Positions 56,301 through 57,090 of a stretch of 64,000 bases of DNA are shown here, one piece after another. Made by a program: the position numbers and the translations under genes. A model generated the notes under the pieces. It was not told the origin of the DNA and ran no database searches. It saw only the letters and a program-made list of their open reading frames with translations. This DNA is from Spisula solida. Its lineage: Eukaryota > Mollusca > Bivalvia > Venerida > Mactridae. Position 1 is the stretch's first letter. Every line of letters starts with the position of its first letter. The stretch lies in assembly GCA_947247005.1 (NCBI GenBank), contig OX365945.1:36138551-36202550 (forward strand), read 5' to 3'.

Positions 56301-57090
56301 ACAAGTCAGACTGATACATAAAAGATCAAATAGTTTCACAGACACTGGAGAGGAAGAACTGGGCATTGAGGAAATAAAACAGTGATTATCGTTGAGGAGT
56401 TAATGGAATATTGGTGTTACATCCAGGAAACGTACATATAACGTGTCGCATGCACATAGTTTATTACTGCTCTGCAATCATTGTAAGTGACACAGATTTA
56501 AAATAAGGTCATGTGTAGCCCGAGTGAGGATAACAAGGTCATGTGTAGCCCGAGTGAGGATAACAAGGTCATGTGTAGCCCGAGTGAGGATAGTTCACCA
56601 GTAAAAGTAAAATAGTTGTACACTGTATATTCATTATCCTATAAAGAACATATTCATACACAGACTATACCTAGGTCACAAATCCAATTCAATTGTTACA
56701 CAATCATCGGACGACCTTTGGCTAATTGGGCTGTAGGCTGGTAATCGGGATTCACCAAAGGGTATTCCATGTAACATTACGCAGCGTCGGTATACATGCT
56801 CTGGTTTAAACGTCAGTATTTCTAGTGAAAGTGAAAATTGACCAATCAAATGCTTTGCATATTTTGAAATATATATGATTGGGCAGGTGTTACAGCTTAA
56901 CCAATCAAAATGCTTGTTTTGAACTGCCGCCAATGTTCTCCTTCATCCAATGCTAGTACCCTTAAACATGTACATAGACACAACAAGTCAATGCATACAG
57001 AAAACTCACCTGAATTTGTTTAAGGCGAAGAATAAGATGATTGTGTCTTTTAGGTTCTTGTACATCCAGTCTATGTTTCACATTGTGTAC
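629..57090 (-). CDS. CFAP97-like/double-annexin gene (whole coding span, 23 exons seen, partial at both ends)
   Basis: The spliced coding sequence joins 57010-57090, 44954-45072, 43600-43708, 42864-42965, 40229-40315, 39350-39475, 38643-38675, 34924-34992, 26401-26485, 22734-22828, 21905-22018, 15659-15743, 15265-15344, 14700-14768, 10849-11029, 8700-8803, 6767-6904, 5805-6308, 5224-5394, 4650-4683, 2443-2591, 1478-1564 and 629-704. Every intron is GT-AG and all 22 junctions preserve frame, giving about 899 codons without a stop. Residues 1-104 form a CFAP97/KIAA1430-type domain, 105-242 a charged linker, 243-559 four annexin repeats, about 560-680 a low-complexity hinge, and 680 onward a second annexin core through repeat 7. 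Annexins bind acidic phospholipid membranes, usually through calcium; CFAP97 proteins are linked to cilia and sperm flagella. A membrane-axoneme role is my inference. The weakest join is 34924 to 26485, where two genes could meet. Confidence 0.72.
705..1477. other. Intron; AT-rich with a tRNA-like SINE fragment
   Basis: The stretch near 905-985 has a B-box-like then A-box-like order on the minus strand and a GACCACAGATGCAG end, the style of the tRNA-derived SINE heads seen elsewhere in the window. The rest shows nothing recognisable. Confidence 0.4.
1478..1564 (-). CDS. Exon: annexin repeat 7, middle
   Basis: 29 codons, phase 0/0: GGITSEAFMAVLSRQNHFQV, then KATLDQYKS. S-E-x-F-x-x-V-L-S-R-x-x-x-x-x-V-x-x-x-x-x-x-Y matches repeat 3/7. 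The loop before it is several residues shorter than usual (no K-W-G-T-D-E), either a real deletion or a missed micro-exon in the 0.9-kb intron. Confidence 0.93.
2095..2350 (+). repeat. SINE-like dispersed repeat, family A (copy 1)
   Basis: Shares CTGACAATATACACAACTTG, the GGTGAAGGAGAACAA block and an ACATCCATC tail with copies at 8395-8640 and 46640-46850. Ends in a C homopolymer (2327-2337). Confidence 0.6.
2443..2591 (-). CDS. Exon: annexin repeat 6-7
   Basis: Two nt complete a glycine codon, then 49 codons follow: GGGDFDKDITRDCGPGLKSL, then MLELTKGLRPEG and AQKDAQDIHK. A run of four glycines replaces the usual E-F/Y-x-x-x-L connector. The D-A-Q-D-I-H-K ending matches helix A of annexin repeat 7. 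Donor AAG|GTAGGT. Confidence 0.94.
2706..2880. mobile_element. 175-bp MITE, CAGTA-CCTCT TIR family
   Basis: It begins TA-CAGTACATCTCTCC and ends GAGGTTGTACTG. The inner arms carry GAGCAACAACCTCT-like subterminal repeats. Same family as 7279-8285 and 31968-33210. TIRs starting CAGTA with a TA target are typical of pogo/Tigger-like elements; no transposase is present. Confidence 0.7.
2948..3044. repeat. 22-bp tandem repeat, about 4.4 copies
   Basis: Units of GATTCTACCACTTTAGATAG plus TT start at 2948, 2970, 2992, 3014 and 3036 with almost no divergence, so the array is young. Confidence 0.95.
3520..3905 (+). repeat. Dispersed repeat family B with an internal 59-bp tandem expansion
   Basis: The ends match copies at 18300-18480 and 44100-44275: a GAGGAGAGAG start, a CAGGTGAG-CCTAGG middle and a TTCCCTTC-CC then AAACCAGAAAxTAAA end. 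In this copy the middle block (GTTCCATCACAATGGCAGGT) is repeated at 3667, 3726 and 3785 with a 59-bp period. Confidence 0.75.
3928..4592. mobile_element. 665-bp non-autonomous TIR element, TA flanks
   Basis: Left end AAGCCTAGGTCCCACTGAGC and right end (reverse complement) AAGCCTAGGTCCCAGTGAAG form TIRs flanked by TA on both sides. The interior has internal sub-repeats and no transposase. Short open frames of 70-89 codons inside it look incidental. Confidence 0.85.
4650..4683 (-). CDS. Exon: annexin repeat 6, 34-nt micro-exon
   Basis: 11 codons plus 1 nt, phase 0 in and phase 1 out: EIKAIKENYSK. This is the I-x-x-I-K-x-x-Y-x-K helix following T-R-S in a repeat 2/6. Acceptor TTTTCAG, donor AAAG|GTAATG. 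The phase 1 intron after Y-x-K matches the one after SYRK in the first core. Confidence 0.9.
4914..5265 (-). repeat. 73-bp tandem array of an exon-intron boundary, 4 copies plus the real exon end
   Basis: The CCTTGGCTGAT boundary occurs at 4931, 5004, 5077, 5150 and 5223, an exact 73-bp period. Each unit holds ~42 nt of the annexin exon end (coding P-T-L-V/I-S-V-I-C-T-R-S-A-K), the AAG|GTTGGT donor and ~30 nt of intron. Reading on from the real donor meets a TGA at 5191-5193, so only the donor at 5223 keeps the protein intact. Confidence 0.97.
5224..5394 (-). CDS. Exon: annexin repeats 5-6, with the one intact calcium loop
   Basis: 57 codons, phase 0/0: NLTIDLTSEMTGDWEEIILA, then LMMTPTEYDTHIVREAVEGL and GTSEPTLISVICTRSAK. 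V-E-G-L-G-T-S-E is a full type II calcium loop, and an aspartate lies about 39 residues after it (in the exon at 2443). The donor is AAG|GTTGGT, weaker than average. The last ~42 nt and the donor are copied four more times immediately downstream in a 73-bp array, whose units carry an in-frame stop. Confidence 0.96.
5805..6308 (-). CDS. Exon: low-complexity hinge plus start of annexin repeat 5
   Basis: 168 codons, phase 0/0, acceptor TTGCAG, donor AAG|GTAAGT. The first ~115 residues are K/Q/S/G/P-rich with repeats of the type KTGQTGSKDGQAGSKTGQ and look disordered. The last ~50 residues form helices of an annexin repeat: FKPDDDCAKLNSAM, then DESVVVSIIPKRSNKQRQ and TLKSTYEQKYKK. The S-N-x-Q-R-Q motif is typical of annexin repeat 1 or 5. 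The calcium loop reads MSGERADE, so G-x-G-T is lost. The hinge between cores recalls annexin A6, but is much longer. Confidence 0.95.
6767..6904 (-). CDS. Exon: annexin repeat 4, end of first core
   Basis: 46 codons, phase 0/0, acceptor CCTAG and donor AAG|GTAGGC. IDMPDVKKSYKKMYGTDIAD, then DIKSKPHPTQRCLVELVNKV. The S-E-I-D-M-x-D-V-x-x-x-Y-K-x-x-Y-G block across the junction is a strong annexin repeat 4 signature. This closes the first four-repeat core. Confidence 0.95.
7279..8285. mobile_element. 1,007-bp non-autonomous pogo-like TIR element
   Basis: TA-CAGTATAACCTCTCGAAACG at the left and GGAGGTTATGCTG-TA at the right, with subterminal blocks of the type CCTCTGAGAAGCGGCA repeated on both sides. 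TA duplication is intact. The interior is AT-rich with CpG-containing motifs and no transposase reading frame. Confidence 0.85.
8395..8640 (+). repeat. SINE-like dispersed repeat, family A (copy 2)
   Basis: Shares ACACAAAGGGCTGTAACTCT, CTGACAATATACGCAACTAG and GGAGAATAAACATGGACAAA with the other family A copies. Ends in a (CAGA)n microsatellite at about 8608-8632. Confidence 0.7.
8700..8803 (-). CDS. Exon: annexin repeat 4, first half
   Basis: Two nt complete a valine codon, then 34 codons follow: QSVASPQSYYADVLHKHKLP, then SDPILVGTLVTRSE. The Y-Y/F-A-x-x-L-x-K helix and V-x-R-S-E ending match annexin repeat 4. The K-G-x-G-T-D-D loop is replaced by KHKLPSDPI, so no type II calcium site is expected. 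Phase 0 at its 3' end. Confidence 0.94.
8845..9075 (-). repeat. tRNA-derived SINE-like repeat
   Basis: The minus strand near 8995-9060 reads CTAGATAGCCTAGTGGTACA, an A-box-like head, followed by a degenerate B box (GGTGTCAAGTTTGATCC). The CAACAGTATTTCAGTCATAT segment recurs near 39611 and 60473. Confidence 0.55.
9312..9579. repeat. 34-bp minisatellite, left part (about 8 copies)
   Basis: Units of CTTAACCATTGTCCCGAGAC plus AGTTGTTATTCTAG repeat every 34 bp with few changes. The array continues after a 1-kb insertion at 10598. Confidence 0.95.
9580..10595. mobile_element. 1,016-bp TIR element inserted in the 34-bp minisatellite
   Basis: The ends are TA-CGTGGGACGTTCAAAAATA and its reverse complement CGTCCCACG-TA. 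Removing the element and one TA restores a normal array unit (GTTGT-TA-TTCTAG). TA duplication suggests the Tc1/mariner group. The interior has a CpG-bearing segment and a 93-codon frame with no recognised domain. Confidence 0.92.
10596..10772. repeat. 34-bp minisatellite, right part (about 5 copies)
   Basis: Same unit as 9312-9579, ending about 75 bp from the donor of the annexin exon 10849-11029. Confidence 0.95.
10849..11029 (-). CDS. Exon: annexin repeat 3, remainder
   Basis: 60 codons plus 1 nt, phase 0 in and phase 1 out. YGDGCWDSENGPFMKLLNER, then S-x-x-H-L-x-A-V-F-x-E-Y, matches repeat 3 (R-S-x-x-H-L-x-x-V-F-x-x-Y). The calcium loop normally K-W-G-T-D-E reads CWDSEN, so the threonine and the glycine before it are lost. 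A 34-bp minisatellite begins about 75 bp past its donor. Confidence 0.94.
11068..11330. repeat. CAGGAATTxxCAGGACT-type irregular repeat, left block
   Basis: Many short blocks of CCCAGGAATT, AAGTCCTGTTTCCAGG and GACAGGAATTAACAGGACTT recur irregularly. A related block lies at 13110-13270, on the far side of the possible decayed gene at 11845-12996, so the pair may bracket one insertion. Confidence 0.7.
11845..12996 (+). pseudogene. Possible decayed three-exon gene or mobile-element gene (plus strand)
   Basis: Exon 1 (11845-11892) starts at an ATG and ends CAG|GTAAGA; exon 2 (12420-12551) lies between TTTCAG and AAG|GTAGAA; exon 3 (12896-~12996) follows TTTCAG. Frames join as MRKEFNVVRDGAAQSQ, VKILMAVHKCGMSHAG, two stops (TAA TAG), then EFSIQPGITKAKFTEESAEI and LVYLKRNTGRKIQCPIDG. 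Good splice sites and protein-like text, but in-frame stops in exon 2 argue for decay. A shifted frame in exon 3 runs to a TAA at about 12988. AATAAA occurs near 13040. I do not recognise the family. Confidence 0.35.
13110..13270. repeat. CAGGAATTxxCAGGACT-type irregular repeat, right block
   Basis: GGACAGGAATTAACAGGACT and CCTGGGAATTCCTGGGA recur here as in 11068-11330. Confidence 0.7.
13271..14699. other. Intron; mostly unique AT-rich sequence
   Basis: Around 13430-13480 and 14520-14640 are SINE-like fragments (CTATGCTGAGCGTCAAGCAA; GCCTGGGATCGAACCTGAGA). No coding signal seen. Confidence 0.4.
14700..14768 (-). CDS. Exon: annexin repeat 3, helix A
   Basis: 23 codons, phase 0/0: GVRDESADVDDDRVKKDAQQ, then LYE. 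The R-D-E-S-x-x-V-D-x-x-x-x-x-x-D-A-Q-x-L-Y segment is a hallmark of annexin repeat 3. The intron after Y-E sits at the same place as the intron after AQDIHK in the second core (2443/1478). Confidence 0.94.
15265..15344 (-). CDS. Exon: annexin repeat 2-3 connector
   Basis: Two nt complete a glutamate codon, then 26 codons follow: FSISLEEDITDRTQPPTQTL, then LLTLQK. The E-F-x-x-x-L-E-x-D-I block is the standard annexin repeat 2 end. Phase 0 at its 3' end, donor AAG|GTAACA. Confidence 0.93.
15659..15743 (-). CDS. Exon: annexin repeat 2
   Basis: 28 codons plus 1 nt, phase 0 in and phase 1 out, donor AAAG|GTAATT. TADMSDVVELLASRDNASIA, then ELKESYRK. The L-A-S-R-x-x-x-x-I-x-x-L-K-x-x-Y-x-K signature is specific to annexin repeat 2. 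The 6.2-kb intron before it holds a SINE-like pair and other repeats. Confidence 0.94.
15744..17571. other. Intron, first part; no gene seen
   Basis: AT-rich. Several 60-95 codon open frames at 16218-17021 overlap on both strands and show no domain, so I treat them as chance. A CTCCTGCAT-rich short repeat lies near 16440-16500. Confidence 0.4.
17572..17723. mobile_element. 152-bp MITE with long TIRs
   Basis: CAGGGGTGGCATTCAATATT at the left is matched by AATATTGAATACCACCCCTG at the right, with about 28 bp of inverted repeat continuing to GATCTTA. The centre is short. Confidence 0.9.
18300..18485 (+). repeat. Dispersed repeat family B (copy 2)
   Basis: GAGAAGGGAAAGAAAGTATT, CTCACCTGCC, GTGACCTAGGGCCCCTGAAG and AACCAGAAAATAAAAAAC match 3520-3905 and 44100-44275. 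Confidence 0.75.
19500..19770 (+). repeat. Dispersed repeat pair, copy 1
   Basis: GCTTTAGACATTTTCTAAGC, TTTGCATCTATG, TGCCTGCGTCCTATACACAG and GGATACGGTA are shared in order with 21600-21870. No coding capacity. Confidence 0.7.
20704..21014 (+). repeat. SINE/MITE-like repeat with (GGAC/GAAC)n, copy 1
   Basis: Starts ACAAGACTGCGTTCAATAAA, includes TTAGGTCAAGGTGAAGGTCA, then a (GGACGAAC)-type run, and ends TCGATAGGGGGGCATAAAA. Almost identical to 22408-22705. The design is common in bivalve genomes (family knowledge). Confidence 0.9.
21600..21870 (+). repeat. Dispersed repeat pair, copy 2
   Basis: Same order of blocks as 19500-19770 (GCTTTAGACATTTCCCAAAT, TTGCATCTGACTTTTTCTTT, CAGTACACAGCTGCGAGCAA). 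It ends about 35 bp from the annexin exon donor at 21904. Confidence 0.7.
21905..22018 (-). CDS. Exon: annexin repeat 1-2 junction
   Basis: This is a 38-codon, phase 0/0 exon: DLVSELKQGLGPQWEYLINA, then LLQERSLADSYAVFDALS. It corresponds to the D-L-x-x-x-L-K-x-x-L-x-G helix and to helix A of annexin repeat 2 (A-x-x-x-x-D-A-L). The calcium loop at the junction reads DALSTADMSD instead of K-G-x-G-T-D-E. Confidence 0.93.
22200..22275 (-). repeat. tRNA-like SINE fragment
   Basis: TCGCAGCCTGGGATCGAACC contains a reverse B box (GGTTCGATCC on the minus strand), as at 14590. Confidence 0.5.
22408..22705 (+). repeat. SINE/MITE-like repeat with (GGAC)n, copy 2
   Basis: Near-identical to 20704-21014, differing mainly in the tetranucleotide run (GGACGGACGGACGGACGGAC and GAAC units). 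It ends about 30 bp from the annexin exon 22734-22828. Confidence 0.9.
22734..22828 (-). CDS. Exon: annexin repeat 1, helices B-D
   Basis: Two nucleotides complete a glycine codon, then 31 codons follow: RPDDIFIKTLIKKTHKQRMV, then TKSKFRQKYDL. The N/K-Q-R-x-x-x-x-x-x-F/Y-x-x-x-Y-x-x-D-L pattern is the classic end of annexin repeat 1. Ends in phase 0 before the D-L-x-S-E-L segment of the next exon, an intron position repeated in the second annexin core. Confidence 0.93.
23520..23755. repeat. Degenerate CCCAAACATRxAAACAATC minisatellite
   Basis: Blocks such as CAATCCCAAACATAGAAACA and CAACCCAAACATGCAAACA recur with a 20-24 bp spacing. The array opens all three minus frames (cysteine/glycine/leucine-rich), an artefact of the repeat. 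Confidence 0.9.
23909..24085. mobile_element. 177-bp MITE with ~50-bp TIRs
   Basis: CTAAGGGGAAAATTATTTGC at the left is matched exactly by GCAAATAATTTTCCCCTTAG at the right, and similarity goes on past CAGCAGCT. The centre has a second short palindrome around CTTGGAAAATAC. Confidence 0.92.
24086..26400. other. Intron; no gene seen
   Basis: AT-rich. A GCAAGCCTTGAGCGAGCAGG palindrome-like block lies at about 25529 and a TTTGCTCGCAGGAAC block at about 26180, possibly the ends of a degenerate element. Nothing else recognisable. Confidence 0.4.
26401..26485 (-). CDS. Exon: start of annexin repeat 1
   Basis: This exon has 28 codons plus 1 nt, phase 0 in and phase 1 out, with donor CTTG|GTAATA. 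After a polar lead (EDGVSGQPKDSQDDKS) it reads DVAQLFKIAKQLG, which fits helix A of an annexin repeat. The usual K-G-x-G-T-D-E calcium loop is replaced across the junction by KQLG-GRPDD, so a type II calcium site is unlikely here. Confidence 0.85.
26841..27398 (-). CDS. Unexplained 185-codon open frame inside the intron
   Basis: From an ATG at 27398 the minus frame is open for 185 codons to a stop at 26841 (open to about 27461 without an ATG). It includes PFYLIVQLECHQLPLAMTFN and SALSLLIAVKTMVNNCFEAA. The length is unusual for AT-rich intron DNA and the text is protein-like, with several hydrophobic stretches. I see no domain, no clear splice sites and no repeat. It could be a nested intronless gene, a decayed element or chance. 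Confidence 0.3.
   Translation of the reverse strand: MYWTVLQTQCMLEKSCLMKQLMMCFTFRNLLYGYIEPNSYRDTFINTHKSPIHSGFFKYPFYLIVQLECHQLPLAMTFNDNSNFLAQKTALVFYFPRQIDQVLSLLGCIQYYSINHYLFKENLDTVTVSALSLLIAVKTMVNNCFEAALQDENTLCHSDKCSLSKLFNTLQCFEVPVVDISVSCL
27982..29091 (-). CDS. Acidic S/N/D/E-rich exon with a stop codon (possible alternative last exon)
   Basis: The acceptor TTATAAAG at 29092 is followed by 2 nt completing a phase 1 codon, then about 369 codons to a TAA at 27982-27984. The protein starts YSFPNAYNQRSNGHGRTNDE, is dominated by S, N, D, E, K and G, and contains three imperfect 18-residue repeats of the type GELDANKGQGSASNMKGD. It ends in a basic cluster (KQRKRKKAR) that could act as a nuclear signal. 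No ATG lies at the start of the open frame, so it is more likely an exon than an intronless gene. It cannot follow the normal donor of 34924 in frame; it needs the internal TCAG|GTCTGG donor there or an unseen exon between 29.1 and 34.9 kb. No function recognised. Confidence 0.6.
   Translation of the reverse strand, partial: HLIYYKGYSFPNAYNQRSNGHGRTNDEGSSNHGDTTDRKNKPNNTSDVKSNIEDVYQTKTKNKTRKKNSKAKHSTDKSAGLGESKEETISDGSSKSYSSLHSSQLNGSDHLERVKTLMSEKQDKLDSDSDNESGGNGLDPENNEKNNDTGHKDTGGGCESEDGELDANKGQGSASNMKGDGELDANAGQGSANDMKEDSELDANKGQGGASEVKGDVNHESVENGEKSEEEHKDIDDADRTEAPEEVKDNPQAYETKEPYNNAYEMEAGENDNGGIHSDVKGDESDKNHSDCDETKSCNNIEEIDRSTADTDKEVIEHVSNENQDNVSQENVSQNETGGSDSPVANNNSRKSKRLRPVHLKQRKRKKAR
29092..31470. 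other. Intron; no gene seen
   Basis: AT-rich unique-looking sequence. Around 30715-31060 a GACCTTTGAATAACTGACCT-type block repeats with a spacing near 110-150 bp (30730, 30885, 31025). It may hide an exon ending in phase 1 that would lead into 29091, but I found none. Confidence 0.4.
31478..31745 (+). repeat. SINE/MITE-like element with GGACGGAC run
   Basis: Starts CAGAAGTCCCCTACTGGTTT and ends with AACTGGAAGGGGACTAATAA, an inverted match. It includes ACAGACGGACGGACT runs and CATAxCAATTTTCATAAACTT, all common in bivalve repeats. Confidence 0.7.
31968..33210. mobile_element. 1,243-bp non-autonomous pogo-like TIR element
   Basis: TA-CAGTACAGCCTCTGTAGAG at the left and CGGAGAGGTTGTACTG at the right, with GTTGTTGCTCT subterminal repeats. 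Same TIR family as 2706 and 7279. The right TA is lost (TT). Interior strongly AT-rich with no transposase. Confidence 0.8.
33405..34770. repeat. 22-bp minisatellite, about 60 copies
   Basis: Units of GATCCAAGGACCAGGTGAGC plus AT repeat with single-base variants and a few longer inserts (for example CCATATGGCCAAGGA). Because 22 is not a multiple of three and the unit lacks stops, all minus frames stay open, giving false proteins of up to 215 codons. On the plus strand every unit contains CAG|GTGAG, a consensus donor, antisense to the gene. It ends ~150 bp from the donor of exon 34924. Confidence 0.97.
34924..34992 (-). CDS. Exon: linker before the annexin cores, with tandem acceptor
   Basis: This is a 23-codon exon, QLIEHDYSMYYDDTYNKSGL then DSE. 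The acceptor is an AAGCAG tandem site, so the first codon (CAG) may be included or skipped (start at 34992 or 34989). The phase 0 donor (GAG|GTAACA) matches the phase 0 acceptor at 26485. A weaker internal donor, TCAG|GTCTGG, would leave phase 1 and fit the acidic exon at 29091. Confidence 0.8.
35000..35980. other. Intron; no gene seen
   Basis: AT-rich, with no recognisable repeat or coding signal apart from a short SINE-like piece at 35365-35460. Confidence 0.35.
35985..36610. repeat. GGCAATAACTCTGTAGTCAAAT minisatellite with higher-order pattern
   Basis: A 22-bp unit (AATGGCAATAACTCTGTAGTC plus A) alternates with a 15-bp unit (GGCAATAACTCTGTG or similar). The left flank (35985-36130) has a longer GAGATGCCTAGACCAAGTCA unit from which the short unit seems derived. 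Confidence 0.95.
36611..38642. other. Intron; no gene seen
   Basis: AT-rich. Near 37360-37700 a block reading CAAGATGGCTGCCAGCCGGC and GATGGCCACCAGTCAGCCC looks like an old dispersed repeat with an internal duplication. No exon found. Confidence 0.35.
38643..38675 (-). CDS. Micro-exon of 11 codons
   Basis: This is a 33-nt, phase 0/0 exon encoding EISKVAKQLLQ, between acceptor TATAG and donor CAG|GTAATA. It is short and amphipathic, and its reading joins smoothly into the next exon (LLQ-QLIEHDY). Because it is a multiple of three it could be skipped without a frameshift. Support is splice sites and frame only, so it is less certain than its neighbours. Confidence 0.65.
38740..39130 (+). repeat. 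SINE-like repeat with internal duplication
   Basis: CTACATGTCAAGGTTGTTCATTT and ACATGTGGAGGTTGTTTGTC sit about 180 bp apart with shared flanks (AAAATCCTTCTAAACTGTAT; GAATCCTGCTAAAACTGTAG), so two half-units are in tandem. It ends in GACAGACAGATGGAC. Confidence 0.65.
39350..39475 (-). CDS. Exon: basic low-complexity linker
   Basis: This is a 42-codon, phase 0/0 exon with acceptor TTTCAG and donor TCT|GTAAGT. It is rich in K, R, T and P (for example KKEEHRPTGGGKPTKLPK). No domain is seen; it probably forms a disordered, positively charged linker between the CFAP97-like and annexin parts. Confidence 0.83.
39920..40055 (-). repeat. tRNA-derived SINE fragment
   Basis: Minus strand: CATGACAGCCTAGTGGTAGA, then GGTCAATCGATCC. 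A-box-like and B-box-like blocks at tRNA spacing. Confidence 0.6.
40229..40315 (-). CDS. Exon: acidic linker (YDDDFHS motif)
   Basis: This is a 29-codon, phase 0/0 exon between TTACAG and GTAAGT. It encodes RSLENSLDETYDDDFHSVDT followed by TDERKLPKL. The Y-D-D-D-F-x-S short motif resembles the Y-x-D/E-D-F-x-S linear motifs seen in many ciliary proteins; that comparison is a general impression, not a tested match. Predicted disordered. Confidence 0.85.
41231..41550. repeat. 49-bp minisatellite, about 6.5 copies
   Basis: Units start GTCTATACACAATGTATACA at 41231, 41280, 41329 and so on, ending in GTGTCCCACTTTGGC. The unit itself contains a TGTATACA palindrome. Confidence 0.96.
41812..41948. 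mobile_element. 137-bp near-perfect fold-back element
   Basis: ATAAATAACACATAGCTTCG and CGAGGGTGACAGTAAAAATG on the left are matched by their reverse complements on the right (to 41948), around a GC-rich CCGCGGCCTTCGGCC centre. Left and right arms pair over about 60 bp. Confidence 0.93.
42864..42965 (-). CDS. Exon: basic segment after the CFAP97 domain
   Basis: This is a 34-codon, phase 0/0 exon with acceptor TTTTAG and donor ACG|GTAAAG. It begins EKNYNKHTYLKRMWSDSVKD and ends in an arginine-rich run, FRSRMSRT. The E-x-x-Y-x-K/H-H start is common just after the CFAP97 block. No fold is evident beyond the basic C-terminal part. Confidence 0.85.
43600..43708 (-). CDS. Exon: CFAP97/KIAA1430 second conserved helix
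   Basis: One nucleotide completes the split serine codon, then 36 codons follow: LNYPFRERQNMEIARENLGI, then ARRLESVRPKLPINEW. The S-L-N-x-x-x-R-x-R-x-x-E-I-x-x-E-N block is the second conserved block of the CFAP97D family. The exon ends after the tryptophan codon in phase 0 (TGG|GTACGT). It sits 1.2 kb downstream of the core-helix exon. Confidence 0.92.
44100..44275 (+). repeat. Dispersed repeat family B (copy 3)
   Basis: GGGGAGGAAATGGAAATTTA, CTCACCTGCC, TTGGGACCC, TTCATTCCCTTCC and AAACCAAAAAATTTAAAC follow in the same order as copies 1 and 2. Confidence 0.75.
44767..44852. repeat. 30-bp tandem repeat, about 2.8 copies
   Basis: ATGTATGTGACATATGATAG plus TGTATGTGAC units, about 100 bp from the donor of exon 44954-45072. 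Confidence 0.9.
44954..45072 (-). CDS. Exon: CFAP97/KIAA1430 core helix
   Basis: This exon has 39 codons plus 2 nt and ends in phase 2. It reads KEEERQAEIDHENKLLLNKM, then THVLKYGGNLDNWNNYESR. The I-D-x-E-N-x-x-L-L-x-K-M helix followed by a D-N-W-N-x-Y motif is the most recognisable signature of the hemingway/KIAA1430 family (compare the IEYENKQL and VDCWNEY segments of human CFAP97D1, recalled from family knowledge). The donor is AAG|GTATGA. A short GTATGTGACATATGATA-type repeat lies about 100 bp past the donor and a 55-bp minisatellite begins about 230 bp before the acceptor. Confidence 0.92.
45301..46508. repeat. 55-bp minisatellite, 22 copies
   Basis: The unit starts AGAGTTCTGTCTCCCTGCCC and ends GGTGACAGTGGAAAGGT. 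Copies differ mostly at CTGCCC/CTGTCC and AATTTG/AATGTG, giving a variant map along the array. It starts ~230 bp upstream of the CFAP97 core-helix exon. Confidence 0.98.
46640..46855 (+). repeat. SINE-like dispersed repeat, family A (copy 3)
   Basis: CTGACAATATGTACAGCTAG, GGTTAAGGAGGACAAGCATG and ACATCCATCAAGATAATC match the other family A copies. Confidence 0.65.
47192..47331. repeat. Compound tetranucleotide microsatellite (TGCG)n(TGCT)n(TGTT)n
   Basis: (TGCG) and TG-rich start, then about 18 copies of GCTT, then about 6 copies of GTTT. Each block differs from the next by one base. Confidence 0.98.
47345..47540 (-). repeat. SINE-like repeat, family C (copy 1)
   Basis: CAACACCTTTTCAGTTTGAA, CCTGGACAGTATCCTAACCA and CCTTCCACAAGGGACCTGCA are shared with 58050-58280 and 59745-60035. 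Confidence 0.65.
48596..48811. mobile_element. 216-bp inverted repeat element, 40-bp arms
   Basis: ATAACTCCAACGCGATAAAT at the left and ATTTATCGCGTTGGAGTTAT at the right, with arms continuing through CAAAAACAAACAC. Wider flanks also share CAGATTCTACAG at about 48020 and 48960, so it may sit within a larger element. Confidence 0.85.
49942..50357. repeat. GC-rich repeat with internal 140-bp duplication
   Basis: GTGACCTTGACCCCACCGGC at about 49989 recurs as GTGACCTTGACCCTACCAGC 140 bp later, with flanks in common. A CCCGCCCGCCCGACG run follows. The outer ends read AACCAGGTTTTT and AAAAAACCTGGTT. Confidence 0.75.
50358..52071. other. Intron; no gene seen
   Basis: AT-rich. A 112-codon plus-strand frame at 50506-50844 has an ATG but no recognised domain or splice context, so I do not call it. 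Confidence 0.35.
52072..53611. mobile_element. 1,540-bp non-autonomous TIR element
   Basis: ATTTGTTGATTTTGGTGTAA at the left is matched on the right by TTACACCAAAAATCAACAAAT, with more inverted similarity (GATC then TTTTAT). Just inside the left end is a second palindrome, GTGATCACAGAAAAT with ATTTTCTGTGATCAC. The interior has CpG-containing patches and no transposase. Confidence 0.85.
53612..55890. other. Intron; no gene seen
   Basis: AT-rich. A short self-similar stretch at 53815-53860 (TTTCACTGTAATTTTCACTG) is the only repeat. No exon found. Confidence 0.35.
55896..55965 (+). repeat. tRNA-like SINE head
   Basis: TCAGTGGTGTAATGGTAAGA is A-box-like; no clean B box follows, so it is a SINE fragment and not a tRNA gene. 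Confidence 0.45.
56503..56592. repeat. 30-bp tandem repeat, 3 copies
   Basis: AAGGTCATGTGTAGCCCGAG plus TGAGGATAAC occurs three times without differences apart from the edges. Confidence 0.95.
57010..57090 (-). CDS. Exon: start of CFAP97/KIAA1430-like domain
   Basis: This is a 27-codon exon, phase 0 at both ends, between a TTTACAG acceptor and a GTGAG donor. It encodes VHNVKHRLDVQEPKRHNHLI followed by LRLKQIQ. The pattern of a histidine-asparagine pair, then hydrophobic and basic helix residues ending in K-x-I/L-Q, resembles the stretch before the conserved helix of CFAP97D1-type proteins. The upstream exon, which should carry the N-terminal W/Y/H-rich segment of the family, was not found between 57091 and 64000. 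The following intron is about 12 kb, the longest in the gene. Confidence 0.85.
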
